From Phycisphaeraceae bacterium (GTDB taxonomy: Bacteria > Planctomycetota > Phycisphaerae > Phycisphaerales > UBA1924), in the NCBI GenBank assembly GCA_019636655.1, contig JAHBXB010000001.1, positions 1,178,001 through 1,242,000 on the forward strand: a stretch of 64,000 bases of DNA. Reading direction: 5' to 3'. A program made the translations under genes and the position numbers. Below the pieces are notes generated by a model. The model searched no databases. It had not been told where the DNA came from and was given only the letters and a program-made list of their open reading frames with translations. Below, piece after piece: positions 60,878 to 64,000 of the stretch. Numbering within the stretch: position 1 is the first letter of the stretch; the number at the start of each line of letters is the position of its first letter.

Positions 60878-63800
60878 ATGAACCTGATCACCCGCCTCGC
60901 CACCGACCAAGCCGTACTCAGCATCGTGCGAGAAGCGCAGGCAGGACGCCGGGTCGTGGCCCGCGGCTCGGTCGGCTCAAGCATCTCGCTCGTCTCCGCC
61001 GCGATTGCCCAGTCAACAGGCCGACCCGTGGTCCTGGTCGTGGCGCACCTCGACGATGCGGACGAGATCACCGACGAACTCGCCTCCGCGGGCGTCGCGG
61101 CGATCCGGCTGCCGGCGCTCGAAGCCCTGCCCGGTGAGGGCAGTGTCTCCCTCGACCTCTTCTCGCAGCGGCTGAGCATTGTCAGGCGCATCATCGCCCT
61201 GCCGGAGCGGCCGGGATCGATCTCCGTGCTCGTCTGCCCGATCCAGGCCCTCATGCAGCCGGTCCCAGACCCGGCACGCATCGGACTGGTCTCCCTCACA
61301 CTCGCCCGCGGCGACACCCGCGGCCCCGCCGAAATCGTCCGGTGGCTTTCCGCGGCCGGCTACTCGCGCGCCGACGCCGTTGAGGAGCCCGGCGACTTCG
61401 CCGTGCGGGGCGGCATCATCGACATTTTTCCTCCCGGCGCCGGGCCCGATTCGGGCGCCCCTGTCCGGCTCGATTTCTTCGGAAACGAACTCGAACGTCT
61501 CTCTGAGATCGATCTCGACACCCTGGCGTCGGACCGGGCGATCGACAAGATTGAACTGGTGAGCGCCTCGCAGGATCTCCTCGCCGCCGAGCCCGGGGCA
61601 CGCCCTGTAAACCTCCTCGAGCTGGTCCCGGCTGGACGGGACGGCGCGATCGCGGTGCTCCACGAGACGCTCGAAGTCGTCGAGCAGGCTCGCGGGTACT
61701 TCGAGCGGATCACCGACGATCGAAAGTCCGGCGGCATCTTCGGTCCCCCAGCGGTGCTCAAACTTCTCCAGGAGCGGTTCGGCTCGTTCATCGAGATCAA
61801 CCAGTTCTCCGCGGCCCCCGCCAAGGCCGAGGCGCTCATCGACCTCCCCGTCTCGGCCGTGCCCCACATGGCCGATGACGCCTCCGAAGCCGTGAAGGAG
61901 CTCGCCTCGCTCGCCGCGAGTCACGAGACGCTCGTCCTGTGCCAGAACGACGGTGAACTGCAGCGTTTCCGCGAGCTGTGCGCCGAGTTCGCCCCGGACG
62001 CCCGCATCGCGTCGGAAGTTCAATACCTGCACCGCGGCTTCATCTGGTCACCGCCGCCCGCCGCCGGCCGCGGGGCCGCCCTTCCCCTTCTCCTGCTCCC
62101 CTACCACGAGCTGCTGCACCGCTTCCAGACGCGGCGTCGGATGCGGTCTGGCGCCGACGGCCGCCTCCGCGCCGGGCGCGCGATGGACACGTTCCTGGAC
62201 TTCGAACCCGGGGACTATGTCGTCCACCGAGACCACGGCATCGCACGCTTCATCGGCCTGTCCATGATGACGCCGGGTTCGAACCGCCTCGCGGTCACCT
62301 CACGCCTGCTCCACGGTGGGCCGTCCGCCAAGCCCAAGCGCCAGCGCCGGGACGACCCGCTCGAGGAGTTCCTCACCCTCGAGTTCGCCAACGCGGCCCG
62401 CCTGCACGTCCCGGCCACCAAGATCGACCAGGTGCAGAAGTACATCGGCGGGTTCAAGGGCTCCCCGCCGCTCTCGATCCTCGGCGGCGAGCGGTGGAAG
62501 AAACAGAAGGAAGCCGTCACCGAGTCCGTCCGCGGGCTGGCCTCAGAACTGCTCCGCGTCCGGGCGGCCCGCGAGCACCTCCCGGGCATCAGGTACCCGG
62601 CCGACACCGCCTGGCAGAAAGAGTTCGAGGCGGAGTTTCCCTACCAAGAAACCGACGACCAACTCGCCGCGCTCGCCGAGATCAAGAAGAACATGCAGGA
62701 CCAGCGCCCGATGGACCGCCTGCTGTGCGGCGATGTCGGCTACGGCAAGACCGAGCTGGCGATCCGCGCCGCGTTCAAGGCCGTCGAGTTCGGCAAGCAG
62801 GTGGCGGTGCTGGTCCCCACCACCGTCCTCGCCGAGCAGCACGAGCGCACCTTCAAGAGCCGTTTTGCCGACTACCCCTTCAAGGTCGAGTCTCTTTCCC
62901 GGTTCAAGACCACCAAGGAAGTCAACGACACGCTCGCCGCGCTCCGGAAAGGACACATCGACGTCGTCATCGGCACCCACCGCCTCCTGTCCAAGGACGT
63001 GCACTTCGCAGACCTGGGGCTGGTCATCGTCGACGAGGAGCAGCGCTTCGGCGTGGAGCACAAGGAGCGACTCCTCTCGCTCCGCATGACCGTCGACGTG
63101 CTCACCCTCTCCGCCACCCCCATCCCCCGCACGCTGCACATGTCGATGCTGGGACTCCGGGACATCTCATCGCTGGCCACCGCTCCGATGGACCGGCGTG
63201 CCGTGGTGACAGAGGTCGCTCCCTTCAACGAGCGCCGGATCCAGCAGGCCATCTCGCGGGAACTGGCCCGCGACGGGCAGGTCTTCTTCGTCCACAACCG
63301 CATCCACAACATCTCCTCGATCGCCGACGACGTCCAGAAACTCGCCCCGGACGCCCGCATCGTCGTCGGCCACGGCCAGATGCCGCCCCATGAACTCGAA
63401 CAGGTCATGCTCGCCTTCATGCGCCGGCAGGCCGACATCCTCGTCTCGACCACGATCATCGAGTCGGGGATCGATATCCCCACCGCCAACACCATGATCA
63501 TCAACGACGCCGACCGCTTCGGCCTCGCCGATCTCCACCAGCTCCGCGGCCGGGTCGGCCGCTACAAGCACCGGGCCTACTGCTACCTCCTGCTCCCCCA
63601 CGACCGGCCCATCGCAGAAAAGGCGGTCAAACGACTCAAGGCCGTCGAGGAGTTCTCCATGCTCGGCGCCGGCTTCAAGATCGCCATGCGCGACCTGGAG
63701 ATCCGCGGCGCCGGAAACATCCTCGGACCCGAGCAGAGCGGCCACATCGCCGCCGTCGGCTACGAGATGTACTGCCAGCTCCTCGACCTCGCCGTCAAGC

Positions 63801-64000
63801 ACCTCCGCGGCGAGGCCGTCGCCGTCCCGAGCGAGACGAGCATCGAGCTGCACGTCACCGGGCTGATCCCCAAGTCCTACATCCCCTCCGACCAGCGGCG
63901 CATGGAGGCATACCGCCGCCTCGCCACGGCCGCAACGCCCGAGCAGCTCGCGAGGTTCCGAACGGATCTGACCCAGGCCTACGGCGAGCCGACCCCCAAC
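60878..64000 (+). CDS. mfd: Transcription-repair coupling factor Mfd, 3' truncated by window edge
   Basis: Mfd removes stalled RNA polymerase from damaged DNA and recruits UvrA. The frame runs from ATG 60878 to the window end with no stop (1,041 codons). A degenerate UvrB-like N-terminal half is followed by the CarD-like RNA-polymerase-interacting domain (from about 446, GDYVVHRDHGIARFIGL). The RecG-like motor has Walker A GDVGYGKT at 618-625, the DEEQ box at 719-722, and SATPIPRTLHM, STTIIESGIDIPTANT and QLRGRVGR. The translocation-in-repair segment is GAGNILGPEQSGHI. The visible end lies within the C-terminal TRCF domain (HVTGLIPKSYIPSDQRRMEAYRRLA), so roughly 80-120 residues are missing. 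Confidence 0.96.
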   Translation, partial: MNLITRLATDQAVLSIVREAQAGRRVVARGSVGSSISLVSAAIAQSTGRPVVLVVAHLDDADEITDELASAGVAAIRLPALEALPGEGSVSLDLFSQRLSIVRRIIALPERPGSISVLVCPIQALMQPVPDPARIGLVSLTLARGDTRGPAEIVRWLSAAGYSRADAVEEPGDFAVRGGIIDIFPPGAGPDSGAPVRLDFFGNELERLSEIDLDTLASDRAIDKIELVSASQDLLAAEPGARPVNLLELVPAGRDGAIAVLHETLEVVEQARGYFERITDDRKSGGIFGPPAVLKLLQERFGSFIEINQFSAAPAKAEALIDLPVSAVPHMADDASEAVKELASLAASHETLVLCQNDGELQRFRELCAEFAPDARIASEVQYLHRGFIWSPPPAAGRGAALPLLLLPYHELLHRFQTRRRMRSGADGRLRAGRAMDTFLDFEPGDYVVHRDHGIARFIGLSMMTPGSNRLAVTSRLLHGGPSAKPKRQRRDDPLEEFLTLEFANAARLHVPATKIDQVQKYIGGFKGSPPLSILGGERWKKQKEAVTESVRGLASELLRVRAAREHLPGIRYPADTAWQKEFEAEFPYQETDDQLAALAEIKKNMQDQRPMDRLLCGDVGYGKTELAIRAAFKAVEFGKQVAVLVPTTVLAEQHERTFKSRFADYPFKVESLSRFKTTKEVNDTLAALRKGHIDVVIGTHRLLSKDVHFADLGLVIVDEEQRFGVEHKERLLSLRMTVDVLTLSATPIPRTLHMSMLGLRDISSLATAPMDRRAVVTEVAPFNERRIQQAISRELARDGQVFFVHNRIHNISSIADDVQKLAPDARIVVGHGQMPPHELEQVMLAFMRRQADILVSTTIIESGIDIPTANTMIINDADRFGLADLHQLRGRVGRYKHRAYCYLLLPHDRPIAEKAVKRLKAVEEFSMLGAGFKIAMRDLEIRGAGNILGPEQSGHIAAVGYEMYCQLLDLAVKHLRGEAVAVPSETSIELHVTGLIPKSYIPSDQRRMEAYRRLATAATPEQLARFRTDLTQAYGEPTPN

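Noticed and set aside
61978-63393. 471-codon plus-strand frame inside mfd
   Set aside because: Out of frame with mfd, which shows all expected motifs in its own frame.

Overview
The window is uniformly GC-rich and densely coded, and looks chromosomal. Gene content points to the phylum Planctomycetota, most likely the Phycisphaerae. Supporting features are a peptidoglycan gene (murD), many lipoproteins and exported proteins unlike well-known families, a large two-partner-secretion adhesin, a lone fliN, and a tandem SPFH/ABC-2 locus. The lineage is inferred from protein character only; there is no rRNA in the window. There is one tRNA gene, no CRISPR array, and no insertion sequence, phage or integrase gene.

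Layout. 1-5.5 kb (+): end of priA, a class IV (D-amino-acid-type) aminotransferase, murD and a YdjY-like lipoprotein, tightly packed. 5.5-8 kb (-): panB then an HtrA-type protease. 8-12.8 kb (+): a SAM methyltransferase, a polyprenyl synthase, dxs and nadK, which together suit isoprenoid/quinone supply. 12.9-18.5 kb: a fasciclin protein (-), an alpha/beta hydrolase (+), a CHAD-PPX-HD fusion protein (-) and an S1/P1-like nuclease (-). 18.5-27.2 kb (-): tpsB then a 6.5-kb tpsA adhesin gene. 27.6-31.8 kb: a tiny lipoprotein (+), then acpP-fabF-fliN-GH15 on the minus strand in transcription order. 31.8-32.5 kb: a 0.67-kb non-coding, hairpin-rich interval. 32.5-34.4 kb (+): a DUF1444-like protein, pabA/trpG and an unknown gene. 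34.4-38.1 kb (-): oppA-oppB, then a YqjD/YqjE-like membrane trio. 38.2-43.3 kb (-): three exported unknowns and tRNA-Leu(GAG). 43.3-47.2 kb: an unknown, a GT4 glycosyltransferase, a small membrane protein and an ABC-2 permease. 47.5-57.5 kb (+): three tandem SPFH proteins, an ABC ATPase, an ABC-2 permease and a 680-aa membrane-anchored protein. 57.5-64 kb: purC (-), a GH10-like protein that has lost both catalytic glutamates, a ComEA-like HhH protein and mfd, which runs off the end.

Expression signals come in two kinds. Some genes carry a clear Shine-Dalgarno sequence. At least seven others have a TANNNT hexamer 5-7 nt before a homology-supported ATG/GTG and no visible ribosome binding site, which suggests leaderless mRNAs. 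The best candidate for an under-described system is the 45.4-57.5 kb SPFH/ABC-2 locus, where three SPFH scaffold proteins sit beside an ABC-2 transporter rather than beside FtsH.
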